From NCBI GenBank assembly GCA_964567755.1, contig CAZMNW010000037.1, forward strand, positions 290,330 through 354,329: 64,000 bases of DNA, written 5' to 3'. The stretch is from DASRJW01 sp964567755. GTDB lineage: Bacteria > Krumholzibacteriota > Krumholzibacteriia > G020349025. The position numbers were made by a program, and so were the translations under genes. Below, one piece after another: positions 27,003 to 36,002 of this stretch (position 1 is its first letter; each line of letters opens with the position of its first letter). The notes below the pieces were generated by a model that saw nothing but the letters and a program-made list of their open reading frames with translations, ran no database searches and was not told the origin of the DNA.

Positions 27003-28097
27003 ATGCGGATCCTCTCGGTGGTCAATCAGAAGGGTGGGTGCGGCAAGACCACGGTCTCGATCAACCTGGCGGCTGCACTCGCGAAACGCAAGAAGGACGT
27101 GCTTCTCGTCGACATGGATCCGCAGGGGCATGCTTCCCTCGGACTGAACATCGACCCGGAGGATTACGAACGCAGCACCTATGACGTGTTGATGCAGTCC
27201 GACATCCAAATCGACCAGGTCGTCATTCCGGTCGTCGAACACCTGGACGTGTGCCCCGCCTCCGTCGTTCTTGCCGCGGTCGAGCAGGAGCTCAAGGACA
27301 TTCCCGGGCGCGAGAAACGCTTGCTGGCGAAGCTGCAGAGTCTGCGCCACCCCTACCAGTACGTCATCCTGGACTGCCCTCCGGCCATCGGCCTGCTCAC
27401 CTTCAATGCGCTCACCGCGGCGCACGAGGCCATCATCCCGGTGGATCCGAGCTTCTTCTCGTTGCACGGTCTGCATAAGGTGCGCGAAACACTCGAACTG
27501 CTGCGTGAGGAGCTTGGGCACGAAGTCCTAGTCCGGGTGCTGGCGAACAATTGCAATAGTCGCACGAATTTCTCTCGCGATATTTTGTACGAGATCGAGA
27601 ACTTCCATGGCGACTCGATGCTGCGGACGGTGATCAGCCACACCGTCAAGCTCAAGGAAGCCGCCAGCCGCGGCCAGCCGGTGACGAAGTTCGATCCGGG
27701 CGGTCGCGCCGCCAAGGAGTTCGCGGCGCTGGCCGACGAGCTCATGGCGCAGGAGCCATTCCTGCGACTCGCCGAGCCGCGATTGCACAGCGATGTGTTT
27801 CAAGGCCCGCATGTGGTTGCGGATGGCGTGCGTTTCAGCCTCCACGCGCCCCAGGCACGCGACGTACGGCTCACCGGCAGCTTCACGGGCTGGTCGTTCG
27901 AGGGCACGCCGCTGCAACGTGGCGACGATGGGACCTGGAGCGGTGTCGTTGCCATCACCGGCGGCCAACACGAGTACCGCTTCATCATCGATGGGGTTTG
28001 GGTGAAGGACCCGAGCAACGAGTCGAGCGTGAAGAACGAATACGGCCAGGAGAATTCCGTGGTTTCCGTGCCGGCGAATCTCGTGGCCCATGGCTGA
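27003..28097 (+). CDS. ParA-type ATPase fused to a CBM48/AMPK-beta glycogen-binding domain
   Basis: 364 aa. Residues 1-260 are a ParA ATPase with the deviant Walker A KGGCGKTT (signature Lys10), Walker A' DMDPQGHAS and Walker B VILDCPP. Residues 276-355 form an early-set domain of the AMPK-beta/CBM48 type. The positions that bind glycogen in AMPK-beta are kept: Trp297 in SFTGW, Arg326 (Lys in AMPK), Trp333 in DGVW and Asn351. No parB is nearby; instead the next gene is a second ParA-like protein. ParA proteins position DNA or protein cargo, so this one may position a polysaccharide-bound cargo; that is inference. ATG has AAAGGAG upstream. Confidence 0.88.
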   Translation: MRILSVVNQKGGCGKTTVSINLAAALAKRKKDVLLVDMDPQGHASLGLNIDPEDYERSTYDVLMQSDIQIDQVVIPVVEHLDVCPASVVLAAVEQELKDIPGREKRLLAKLQSLRHPYQYVILDCPPAIGLLTFNALTAAHEAIIPVDPSFFSLHGLHKVRETLELLREELGHEVLVRVLANNCNSRTNFSRDILYEIENFHGDSMLRTVISHTVKLKEAASRGQPVTKFDPGGRAAKEFAALADELMAQEPFLRLAEPRLHSDVFQGPHVVADGVRFSLHAPQARDVRLTGSFTGWSFEGTPLQRGDDGTWSGVVAITGGQHEYRFIIDGVWVKDPSNESSVKNEYGQENSVVSVPANLVAHG

Positions 28098-29076
28098 AGG
28101 CCGGCGCTCGGCGCGTCGCGGATCGTCGCGGGTGGCGGGGATGGTGGCGGACGTGGACGGCGAGCCCAATCCGCGGCGGCCAGCGAGTACGCACCGGCCC
28201 CGGCGGTTGCGTGATATCTCGCATCTGTATCTGTCGAATCGCAGCGTGGAGCGGCCAGCCGAAGCGGTGCCGGCCGCTCGTCGTGCGTTACGGATCGGCT
28301 TCGTTTCCGCCGGCGATGGGCTGATCCGCAACGACGTCTGTGGCAATTTCGCCGTGCAACTGGCGAGGCTGGGCCAGCGAACGACGGTCCTCGACCTGGA
28401 TCCACTGCTCCCCAACGCCGGATTTTTGCTCGGTCTGGGCCCGGCCGCCTACGGGGCGCATCTTTGCCACGCCGAGCCCATCGTGGAACGCGCCCTTCTC
28501 GGCCTGCGTGTCATCGAAGGCATTGCGGCGCGGCAGGATCTAGCATCCTCCGTGTTGTTGAAGGAGGAAATCGCCGCGAGCGATTGTATCCTGGTGAATC
28601 TCCCGGATCTCTCACGCGGGGCAGAAGTGGTTCTCTGCCAATTGCGACCTCTGCTTTTGACCACGGCCGAGACCACCATCGTGCAGGCGGCGGCCACGAG
28701 CCGCATGTTCGGCGCCTGGCTCGACACATCGCGCCGACATCTCTCGTCGAGCCACGACTCGAGCGAGCATCCACTCGACGCGTTGGTGTTCGTGCATGCC
28801 GCTCTCACTGCCGACGTCGCATCGCGCTACGAGACCATCGTCCCCTGGCTCCGCCCTGGCCGGGTGCATCGGCTCGGCTGGGGGAGCCGAACGGGTGCAG
28901 CAGAGCCGCAAGCCTGGGCATGGATCGAAGCGTACGACCAACTTGCGTCTGGCCGGGCGCCGCTGTCGTCGCTCTTCCCCGAGCATCCTGCTGCACGAAC
29001 CTACCAAGGCTTGGCACAGGCGCTGTTGGCTGGACTGGGGAGCGCCGCTCCACCGGGAGGGGGAGCCCGTGTCTGA
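28090..29076 (+). CDS. MinD/ParA-like protein without a P-loop
   Basis: 328 aa. A basic, disordered N-terminus (about 1-60) precedes a segment that lines up with MinD/FlhG: IGFVSAGDGLIRNDVCGNFA where MinD has its Walker A, then GQRTTVLDLDPLLPNAGFLLG where MinD has VLLLDADLGLANADVLLG. The GK(T/S) of the P-loop is missing, so ATP hydrolysis is unlikely. Overlaps the preceding ATPase gene by 8 bp and the next gene by 8 bp, so all three are coupled. Could be a heterodimer partner or regulator of the ParA fusion. The homology is my alignment by eye. Confidence 0.72.
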   Translation: MAEGRRSARRGSSRVAGMVADVDGEPNPRRPASTHRPRRLRDISHLYLSNRSVERPAEAVPAARRALRIGFVSAGDGLIRNDVCGNFAVQLARLGQRTTVLDLDPLLPNAGFLLGLGPAAYGAHLCHAEPIVERALLGLRVIEGIAARQDLASSVLLKEEIAASDCILVNLPDLSRGAEVVLCQLRPLLLTTAETTIVQAAATSRMFGAWLDTSRRHLSSSHDSSEHPLDALVFVHAALTADVASRYETIVPWLRPGRVHRLGWGSRTGAAEPQAWAWIEAYDQLASGRAPLSSLFPEHPAARTYQGLAQALLAGLGSAAPPGGGARV

Positions 29077-29422
29077 TCCCGAGCAGAGTCCTGTCGCCGC
29101 CATGGAACCCGTGATGCCCGCAGAGCTCGAAGCATTCCTTGCCGGTGTCGGCGACATGCCAGTCGCACCATTGTTCGCGATGTTGGCGCGCCAGGTCGCG
29201 ATGCTGGACGTGGAGACGATCGTGCACCCGTTCGCCGTCCAGTTCCAACACGCCGGCGTCGCACTCTGCGAGCTGTCCGTGTACGGAGCACTGTTCATCG
29301 TGCGCGTCGGTCCGAGCCTCGCGGTGGAGTACCGAGTGCGCAACGAGGAAGTCGCGTTCTTGGCCTTGGACCACGTGCTGCGCTCCTATGTCGCGCGGCG
29401 GCCGCCGATCCCGACCCCCTGA
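29069..29422 (+). CDS. Small protein of the ParA operon, unknown function
   Basis: 117 aa, acidic at the N-terminus, then a mixed alpha/beta sequence with no signal peptide or membrane helix. No family recognised. The GTG at 29069 has a strong GGGAGGGGGAG run just upstream and overlaps the previous stop. Likely cytoplasmic and a partner of the two ParA-like proteins. The longer upstream frame overlaps the MinD-like gene out of phase and is not used. Confidence 0.65.
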   Translation: MSDPEQSPVAAMEPVMPAELEAFLAGVGDMPVAPLFAMLARQVAMLDVETIVHPFAVQFQHAGVALCELSVYGALFIVRVGPSLAVEYRVRNEEVAFLALDHVLRSYVARRPPIPTP

Positions 29423-29994
29423 CCGCGACGCGATCTGCAGCCCCCCGTGCGTGAATCATGCAGAAGGCGAGCTTTTCGTGCGCGGCGCGGCCGCGGTGCC
29501 TGGAGGGTCCAAGAACACAAAGCGATGCTCCAAGGGGTCATGCGCCTCCGCGTCGTTCCTGGCCCGGCCGATGCGGGGAGGCCGCCATCCGCCTTGCCGA
29601 TCAAGACATCCGCTTTTGCAGGTCCAAGATGTCGTGGAGTGGAATCCCGCGCAGGGTGCCGCGATCCCTGCGCGTGCCGGGAAACGGAAGGGAACCCGAG
29701 AGAAACACAGGACCCACGCGGGGAATCCTCGCGGCGTATCCGGTGGAATCGTCCATGGGTTTCCGGCTTGCGAACGGGTGTGCGTCGATTCGCGCAATGA
29801 TTTGAACGGACTGGAGTTGCACGATTCTTCCATTGTCCGGCTTGAGCGTGCTCTGGTAGATTCATACCCGACTTGGGACTTGAGCTCAGACCCCTGCCGC
29901 ACTGCGGAGGTCGATCCGGTCCAAAAGCTCCCGACTTGGGCGCCAGGCATCCCGCGATGCAGCACCACGCACGAACATCATGGAGCTCGGGTCT
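29423..29994. other. Intergenic stretch of about 570 bp with a possible promoter
   Basis: No frame here looks like a protein. On the plus strand TTGTCC (29833-29838), an 18-nt spacer and TAGATT (29857-29862) may form a sigma-70 promoter for the C25 protease. I see no RNA gene or repeat. Confidence 0.4.
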
Positions 29995-32900
29995 ATGAAC
30001 GCATCGAGACAACCCGGCTGTTGGTTGGACGGTCGCTGCAGGTGGCGCGTGCGCGCCGTGCTTTGGGCCGTGACCGCCGTGCTGGCCAACGTCGACGCGC
30101 GGGCGGCAGAGCATGTCCTGGCGATCACGCCGCGAGTCCGTTCCGAAGTGGCGAAGCAACTCGAAGCGCTGCACGTCGACAATCCAAGTATTGCCAAGAC
30201 CAAAGCGGCGACGATCGTTCTTCCCGTCCTGCTGGCTCCGGACGAGGAATTGGTCGCCGTGCAAGCGGGCTTCCCGATTCATGTCGTCGCCACCGGGTTC
30301 TATCACGGATACGCCATCGCCCAGATCGGCATCGCAGCCCACGATGCGCCGCGGATCGATGGCGCAGTCACGGTCGTGCTGCAGACCGAGCCCGCGCCGA
30401 CCGCGGTGCGCCTGCAGCGTCCAGCTGCGGCGCGTCGACACACCTGGCGGCGCGATCTCGAGCGCCATGTCGTCAACTCTGAAATGCTCGCGTTCTACGC
30501 CGACGCCGCCCTTTCCCCCCGGCTCGAGTCCGAGCGAGATTGGAGCCCGACACAACGACCGAGCCTGGACGGCAGCGCGGTCGAAATGTTGATCGTGACC
30601 CGCGAAGTCCTGTGCGACGCCTACCAGATCTACGCCGACGAGCGCACGGCCATGGGCATTCCCACCGTGGTGCGCACCATGGAATGGATCGAATCCAACT
30701 ACCCGCATGGCGCCGATCCGCAGGAGACGCTGCGCTTGTTCTTGCGCGAAGCCTACGCACTGTGGGGTCTGCACTCCGTGCTCCTGGGTGGCGATACCGA
30801 CATCGTCCCCACGCGCTATGTCTATTCGACCTACGTGTCGCCACCAGCCGAGGTCCCGACCGACCTCTATTACGCCTGTCTCGACGGGACTTGGAACGAG
30901 GACGGCGATGCTCTTTGGGGCGAGGCCTACGATCCCTTCGGCGAAGACGGCGACAATGCCGACCTCTACCCGGAGCTCTACATCGGCCGCCTGCCGATGC
31001 GGACTGCGAGCGAAGTTGCCAGCTACCGATCGAAACTGGCGGCCTACACCCAACCCACGGTGATGGACTACCAGGACAAAGTTCTGTTCCTTGCCGAGGT
31101 GCTGTGGCCGTCGAACTACGTTACCGGCGGTCCCATCATCAAGAACGGCGCCGACAATGCCGAGCGCCTCATCGCGCTCAATGATCTCGACACCGGCAAT
31201 CTCGCCGCCGGCATCTGCCCGCTCGAGATCGCCAAGCTCTACGAGGTCGGCAGCGACTATCCGGATTCGGGACCGCTCCTGCGCCAGGCGGCGATCGACT
31301 CGATGAATGCGGGCTTCGGCCTGGTCACGCAGATCGGCCACGGGTTTCGTTACACGATGTCGCTCGGCGATGCCTCGCTCACCAACATCCAGGCAGCGAG
31401 CCTCACCAACGCCAGCAAGCCGTTCTTCCTGGTGATGCTCAATTGCACGGCTTCGGCGTACGATTTCCCTAGCCTCGCGGAGCAGTTCATTCTCAATGCG
31501 CAAGGTGGCGCCATCGGCGTCTTGGGGGCCGCGCGCGAAGCCTACCCCGACGGCAGCCAGTTGTTCTTGGAAGCCTGGTTCCGCGGCCTTTTCGACAACG
31601 CGCGCGTCAACGTCGGCCAGGCAGTGCAGGAAGCGCGCTTGGAGCTGCTGAGCGGCACCGGCATCGATGGCGTGCTGCGCTGGACCAACTTCATCACCGC
31701 CTATCTCGGCGATCCGACGCTCATGCTGTGGCGTTGCCGACCGCTCGCGCCGACGGTGACGCACGCGAGCGCCCTCGTGCCTGGGCAGCAGCAGCTCACG
31801 GTGCAAGTCACGTCGGCACAGGGACCGGTCGTGGGAGGCACGGTGTGTCTGTGGAAGGCTGGCGACTTCTACGCCGTCGGCACGACCAACATCAGCGGCG
31901 TGGCGACGCTGGCGTTTCGCGCCGAGGCTCCCGGCAACGCCAATCTCGTCGTCTCTGGTTCCGGCGTCACGCCGTACCACGCGAGCGTGAACTTCGCCAC
32001 GACCCCGGGCGCGATCCTGCGCGCCACCGGGAATTGGCTGGTCACCGATAGCGGGCCCGGCACGATCGGCAACGGCAACGGCAGCCTCGAGGCGGGCGAA
32101 CTTGCCTACGTGGCACTCGAAGTGCGCAACACTGGCAGCGCCAACGCCACAAATATCCAAGTGGCGGCGAGCACCTCGGATCCATTTCTGATCATCCAGG
32201 ATCCATTCGTCGACATCGCCAACCTGGCCGCCGGGCAGACGGTGTTGGCGCCACCCGTCTTGATGCGATTGGCGCCTACGAGTCCCGACCTGCACCGGGT
32301 CGAGTTGCAAGTGAACCTGGCGATTCAAGGCAAGTCGTGGGTGGATCGTGTCGCGCTCGATCTCTTGCAAGTGCGGCCCCAGCTTGTGGGACTCAAAAGC
32401 GTCGATGGCGATGGCGATGGCAACCCGGCCGCGGGCGAGTCGTACACGCTGCAGGTGCAGTTCAAGAACTACGGCTTCGGGCAGCTCGATGCCGCGAGCG
32501 CGTCGTTGTCCTCGACCGATGCGGATGTCACCATCACCGACGGCAGCGCCGTCGTCGGCAATGTCGCACACCTGGCGACCGGCATGGCGGAGTTCCAGCT
32601 TGCCGAAGCCAACGTGATCCAGACCAACCCGCTGCACATCGTGCTCACGAGTGGCTCGCGCACCTGGGCCTTCGATGTCGAAACGCGCCGGCCGGGCGCG
32701 CCCGGGAACTTGATCACCGACGCCAGCGCCGGTCCCGATCGTGTCCATCTCACCTGGACGCCGAGTCCCGAGCCGGACATCGCCGGGTACCACGTGGTTC
32801 GAGCCGTTGCCGCGACCGGTCCTTGGACGCGCGCCAACGCCGATTTGGTCACCAGCGGTTCGTACTTCGGGAGTCACGGTCTCGCCGGCAGCACGACGTA

Positions 32901-34599
32901 TCATTTCGCCGTGACGGCAGTGGATGGCAGTGGCAACGAAAGCCCTCGCAGCGCCGTCGTCGCGGTCACCACCAATCCGCTTCAGAATGCGGGCTGGCCG
33001 CGACTGATGCGTCAATGGACGAGTAACTCGCCGGTCGCTGCCGACGTGGACGGCGACGGCATGCTCGAGGTATTCGCCGGTGCCGACCGTGTCTATGCCT
33101 GGCGCGCCGATGGCAGCGAGATCACCGACGGTGACGCGGATGCGAGCACGGATGGTGTCTTCAGCAGCCTCGGCCAGGGCTACACCGCGGGTCTCGCCGC
33201 CGGTGATTTGGACGGCGATGGCAAAGACGAGATCGTGGCGTGCTCGTGGGACACGCGCCAAATCTTCGCTTTCGATGCCGATGGCAGCGTGCTCCCGGGT
33301 TGGCCGCGGATGTTGGCGGTCAGCACGCATGGGATCTGGGCGACACCCGCCATCGCCGATCTGGATGTCGATGGCGATCCCGAGGTCATCGTCCTTGGTC
33401 TCGACGGGCGCTTGTACGTCTGGCACGCGGACGGCCAGGAGTTGCGCGACGGCGACGCCAATGCGAGCACGGATGGTGTCTTCTTCCAGATCCCTTCTCC
33501 GGCGACATGGAGCCGCGGCGCCCCTGCCGTCGCCAACCTCTTGCCGGCCGACGCCACACCCGAAATCGTGTTCGGCACCACGAGCAACCGCATCTACGTG
33601 CTGCGCGCCGATGGCAGCGTGCCCTCCGGCTGGCCCGTGACCGTCGGCGACGACGTGTGCGCGGCACCGGCCATCGGCGACGTCGACGGCGATGGCGCGC
33701 TCGATGTCGTGGTGCCGGCGCAAGACGGTTTCTTGTACGTGCTGCGCGCCGATGGCACGGCACTTCCGGGTTGGCCGCGTCCTTTCGAATCCCAATGGAG
33801 CTCACTCACGCCATCGGTGGCGCTCCACGACTTCGATGGCGATGGCAGGCTCGAGATCGTCGCCGCCGGCTCGAGCGGCCAGACCGAGAACGGTCAGCTC
33901 GTCATTTTCGATTGGCAGGGGAATTTCCTTCCCGGCTGGCCGTTGGAGATCCACACGGCATCCGAGGCATCTCCCGTTCTCGGCGACCTCGATGGCAATG
34001 GCGTGGTGGAGATCGTGTTTGGTGGCGAAAGCGGTGTGATTCTTGGCTTCGAGCCCGATGCCTCGATCGCACCTGGATTCCCGATCCGACTCGGCGCCGA
34101 GATGCGCGGCACTCCTTCCATCACCGATGTCAACGGTGACGGTGGCGTGGATCTCGTCGTCGCCGGTTGGGATCAGCAGGTGTATGTGTTCGACTTTCCG
34201 GGTGTCTACGCCCCGGGTCTCGTGCCCTGGGGGATGTTCAAGAGCAATCGCCAGCGCACGAGTGGCTACTATCCGGCGACGCCCAGCGATGCTTCGCCGC
34301 GCGACGCGCCGCCGGTTCTGACGCGCTTGCACGTCAATACGCCGAATCCATTCAATCCGCGCACGCGCATCGCTTTCGATCTCGCCGGAGCCGCGCCACA
34401 ACCCGTGCGCCTCAGCATCCACGATGCCCAAGGCCGCCACGTGCGCCTGCTGGTCGACGCCATTCTCGCCCCCGGCGCGCATGGGCGGTTCTGGGATGGT
34501 CGCGACGACGCCGGTCGCGAAGTGGCGAGCGGCATCTATTTCACCCGCCTCGTGACCGCGGCGCTCGCCACCAGCCGCAAGATGGTTCTCCTGCGTTGA
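29995..34599 (+). CDS. Secreted C25 (gingipain-like) cysteine protease with Fn3, FG-GAP repeats and sorting domain
   Basis: 1534 aa. Signal peptide, then a peptidase C25 domain (about 195-580) with catalytic His449 in QIGHGF and Cys484 in LNCTAS, 35 residues apart as in gingipains. Then Ig-like domains, a fibronectin type III domain (about 900-990), and seven FG-GAP/VCBS-type repeats with DxDGDG calcium-binding motifs (about 1000-1400). The last about 90 residues are a FlgD-Ig-like domain starting NTPNPFNPRTRIAFDL, which serves as a type IX-like sorting signal in related phyla. The ATG at 29995 has GGAG 9 nt upstream. Probably surface-bound or secreted, digesting protein. Confidence 0.88.
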   Translation: MNASRQPGCWLDGRCRWRVRAVLWAVTAVLANVDARAAEHVLAITPRVRSEVAKQLEALHVDNPSIAKTKAATIVLPVLLAPDEELVAVQAGFPIHVVATGFYHGYAIAQIGIAAHDAPRIDGAVTVVLQTEPAPTAVRLQRPAAARRHTWRRDLERHVVNSEMLAFYADAALSPRLESERDWSPTQRPSLDGSAVEMLIVTREVLCDAYQIYADERTAMGIPTVVRTMEWIESNYPHGADPQETLRLFLREAYALWGLHSVLLGGDTDIVPTRYVYSTYVSPPAEVPTDLYYACLDGTWNEDGDALWGEAYDPFGEDGDNADLYPELYIGRLPMRTASEVASYRSKLAAYTQPTVMDYQDKVLFLAEVLWPSNYVTGGPIIKNGADNAERLIALNDLDTGNLAAGICPLEIAKLYEVGSDYPDSGPLLRQAAIDSMNAGFGLVTQIGHGFRYTMSLGDASLTNIQAASLTNASKPFFLVMLNCTASAYDFPSLAEQFILNAQGGAIGVLGAAREAYPDGSQLFLEAWFRGLFDNARVNVGQAVQEARLELLSGTGIDGVLRWTNFITAYLGDPTLMLWRCRPLAPTVTHASALVPGQQQLTVQVTSAQGPVVGGTVCLWKAGDFYAVGTTNISGVATLAFRAEAPGNANLVVSGSGVTPYHASVNFATTPGAILRATGNWLVTDSGPGTIGNGNGSLEAGELAYVALEVRNTGSANATNIQVAASTSDPFLIIQDPFVDIANLAAGQTVLAPPVLMRLAPTSPDLHRVELQVNLAIQGKSWVDRVALDLLQVRPQLVGLKSVDGDGDGNPAAGESYTLQVQFKNYGFGQLDAASASLSSTDADVTITDGSAVVGNVAHLATGMAEFQLAEANVIQTNPLHIVLTSGSRTWAFDVETRRPGAPGNLITDASAGPDRVHLTWTPSPEPDIAGYHVVRAVAATGPWTRANADLVTSGSYFGSHGLAGSTTYHFAVTAVDGSGNESPRSAVVAVTTNPLQNAGWPRLMRQWTSNSPVAADVDGDGMLEVFAGADRVYAWRADGSEITDGDADASTDGVFSSLGQGYTAGLAAGDLDGDGKDEIVACSWDTRQIFAFDADGSVLPGWPRMLAVSTHGIWATPAIADLDVDGDPEVIVLGLDGRLYVWHADGQELRDGDANASTDGVFFQIPSPATWSRGAPAVANLLPADATPEIVFGTTSNRIYVLRADGSVPSGWPVTVGDDVCAAPAIGDVDGDGALDVVVPAQDGFLYVLRADGTALPGWPRPFESQWSSLTPSVALHDFDGDGRLEIVAAGSSGQTENGQLVIFDWQGNFLPGWPLEIHTASEASPVLGDLDGNGVVEIVFGGESGVILGFEPDASIAPGFPIRLGAEMRGTPSITDVNGDGGVDLVVAGWDQQVYVFDFPGVYAPGLVPWGMFKSNRQRTSGYYPATPSDASPRDAPPVLTRLHVNTPNPFNPRTRIAFDLAGAAPQPVRLSIHDAQGRHVRLLVDAILAPGAHGRFWDGRDDAGREVASGIYFTRLVTAALATSRKMVLLR

Positions 34600-34713
34600 G
34601 GATCCGCCGTGCGACGAGTGTCGCTTGAGTGTTCCCATCTCGTGCCGAGGGCATTTCCGCGCCGTGCTCGGCCTGCATGACCTAAGATGGGGCAGGCGCG
34701 GAGGTGGGCCTGG

Positions 34714-35922
34714 ATGCTAGAAGGCCTGATCGAGATCGAGACCGCTTGGAATCGCATCGAGCAGGTGGTCCAGCCGCTCACGAGCGAGGACGTTGCCTTG
34801 GGCGGTGCCAGGGGGCGGGTGCTTGCGGCCGCGGTGCACTGCGATCGGGACTACCCAGCGTTCGCACGTGCGGCGATGGACGGTTTCGCCGTGCGCGCCG
34901 CCGATGTTGCGGCTGCACACCCCGGTGCTCGGGTCCTGCTGCAAGTCATCGGCGAGTGCACTCCGGGCGTTGCATTTCTCGGCGCGGCGCAGGTCGGCAC
35001 GGCACTTCGCATCATGACCGGCGCCGCGGTGCCCGAAGGCTGGGACAGCGTCGTTCCGGTCGAGCAGACCTCGGGGTTCGGCGGCGACACGGTGCGCATG
35101 GCGCATCCGACCGCTGTGGGCGAGAATATTGCCCCGCGCGGCGTGGAGCGCCGAGCGAACGAGTGTGTCTACATGCCCGGGCACGTGCTCACGGCCGCCG
35201 ATGTCGGCGCGCTCGCGATGCTCGGCACGAGCCGCGTGCACGTGGTTCGTCTGCCGGAGGTGGCGATCCTGTCCACCGGCAACGAGCTCGTGTCGCACGA
35301 TCGCACGGTCGAGGCATTGCAGATCCGCGACTCCAACGCCCCCATGCTGGCGGCGCTCGCCTCTGCCACCGCGACCGTGCGCGTGCTCGGTCACGCCCCC
35401 GACACGCGGCACGACCTCGAAGCCCAGATCGCCCGCGGGTTGCAAAGCGACCTCTTGATCGTGACCGGCGGGGTGTCCAGAGGCGCATACGATTTCGTCG
35501 GCGAGACACTGCTTGCGGCCGGCGTGCGCATGCACTTCGCAGGCGTGTCATTGCAGCCCGGGAAGCCAGTCGCCTTCGGGACGCACGCGGGAGGTGTGGC
35601 ACTGGCGCTTCCAGGCAATCCGGTCTCGGCACTGACCACCTTTCGTCTGTTCGGTCTCCCGGTGCTCATGCGCCTGCAGGGAACGCTTGCGATCCGGCCA
35701 GTCTGGATCGAGCTCCGTGCCCAGTTCTCCTGGGAGCGGCGCAACTCGAAATGCCTCGTCCTCCCGGGACGGCAGAGCGACGATGGCGCCACGGTCGATC
35801 GCGTGCCCTACACCGGTTCCGGTGATCTCCTGGCTTACGCTCGCGCCGATTGCCAGATCGTCTTGCGGCGCGGCATCGACCGCGTCCAGCCCGGGGACAG
35901 AGTGCCCGTGTGGCCACTCTGA
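34714..35922 (+). CDS. moeA: MoeA, molybdopterin molybdenumtransferase
   Basis: Inserts molybdate into adenylylated molybdopterin. The first domain has DRDYPAFARAAMDGFAVR; the central MoCF-binding domain has STGNELV and TGGVSRGAYDF; LPGNPVSAL and the C-terminal beta-barrel follow. 402 aa from the ATG at 34714, with GGAGG 9 nt upstream. Isolated from other molybdenum genes; a moaB-type gene lies at 60872. No molybdoenzyme is seen in the window. Confidence 0.93.
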   Translation: MLEGLIEIETAWNRIEQVVQPLTSEDVALGGARGRVLAAAVHCDRDYPAFARAAMDGFAVRAADVAAAHPGARVLLQVIGECTPGVAFLGAAQVGTALRIMTGAAVPEGWDSVVPVEQTSGFGGDTVRMAHPTAVGENIAPRGVERRANECVYMPGHVLTAADVGALAMLGTSRVHVVRLPEVAILSTGNELVSHDRTVEALQIRDSNAPMLAALASATATVRVLGHAPDTRHDLEAQIARGLQSDLLIVTGGVSRGAYDFVGETLLAAGVRMHFAGVSLQPGKPVAFGTHAGGVALALPGNPVSALTTFRLFGLPVLMRLQGTLAIRPVWIELRAQFSWERRNSKCLVLPGRQSDDGATVDRVPYTGSGDLLAYARADCQIVLRRGIDRVQPGDRVPVWPL

Positions 35923-35935
35923 CGCGAGGCCGCGC

Positions 35936-35964
35936 TTGCGGACTCCAGGGTGCTCTTCTATATT
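35936..35964 (+). promoter_or_regulatory. Sigma-70 promoter for the beta-helix gene
   Basis: TTGCGG (35936-35941), 17-nt spacer, TATATT (35959-35964, five of six matches). About 30 nt upstream of the GAGGAGG ribosome site of the next gene. Confidence 0.55.
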
Positions 35965-36002
35965 TAACCCGTCGCGTTCTCGCCGCTTCCCGAGGAGGAT
36001 TC

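Noticed and set aside
29423..29994. Small frames of about 115 codons in the gap before the C25 gene.
   Set aside because: Arg/Pro-rich composition, no ribosome site, no family.
29386..33795. A 1469-codon open frame on the minus strand, opposite the C25 protease gene.
   Set aside because: It mirrors the codon bias of the real gene, has no ribosome site or domain, and spans the intergenic gap.
34611..34624. Short hairpin GCGAC/GTCGC after the C25 gene as a terminator.
   Set aside because: Only 5 bp and no T-run.
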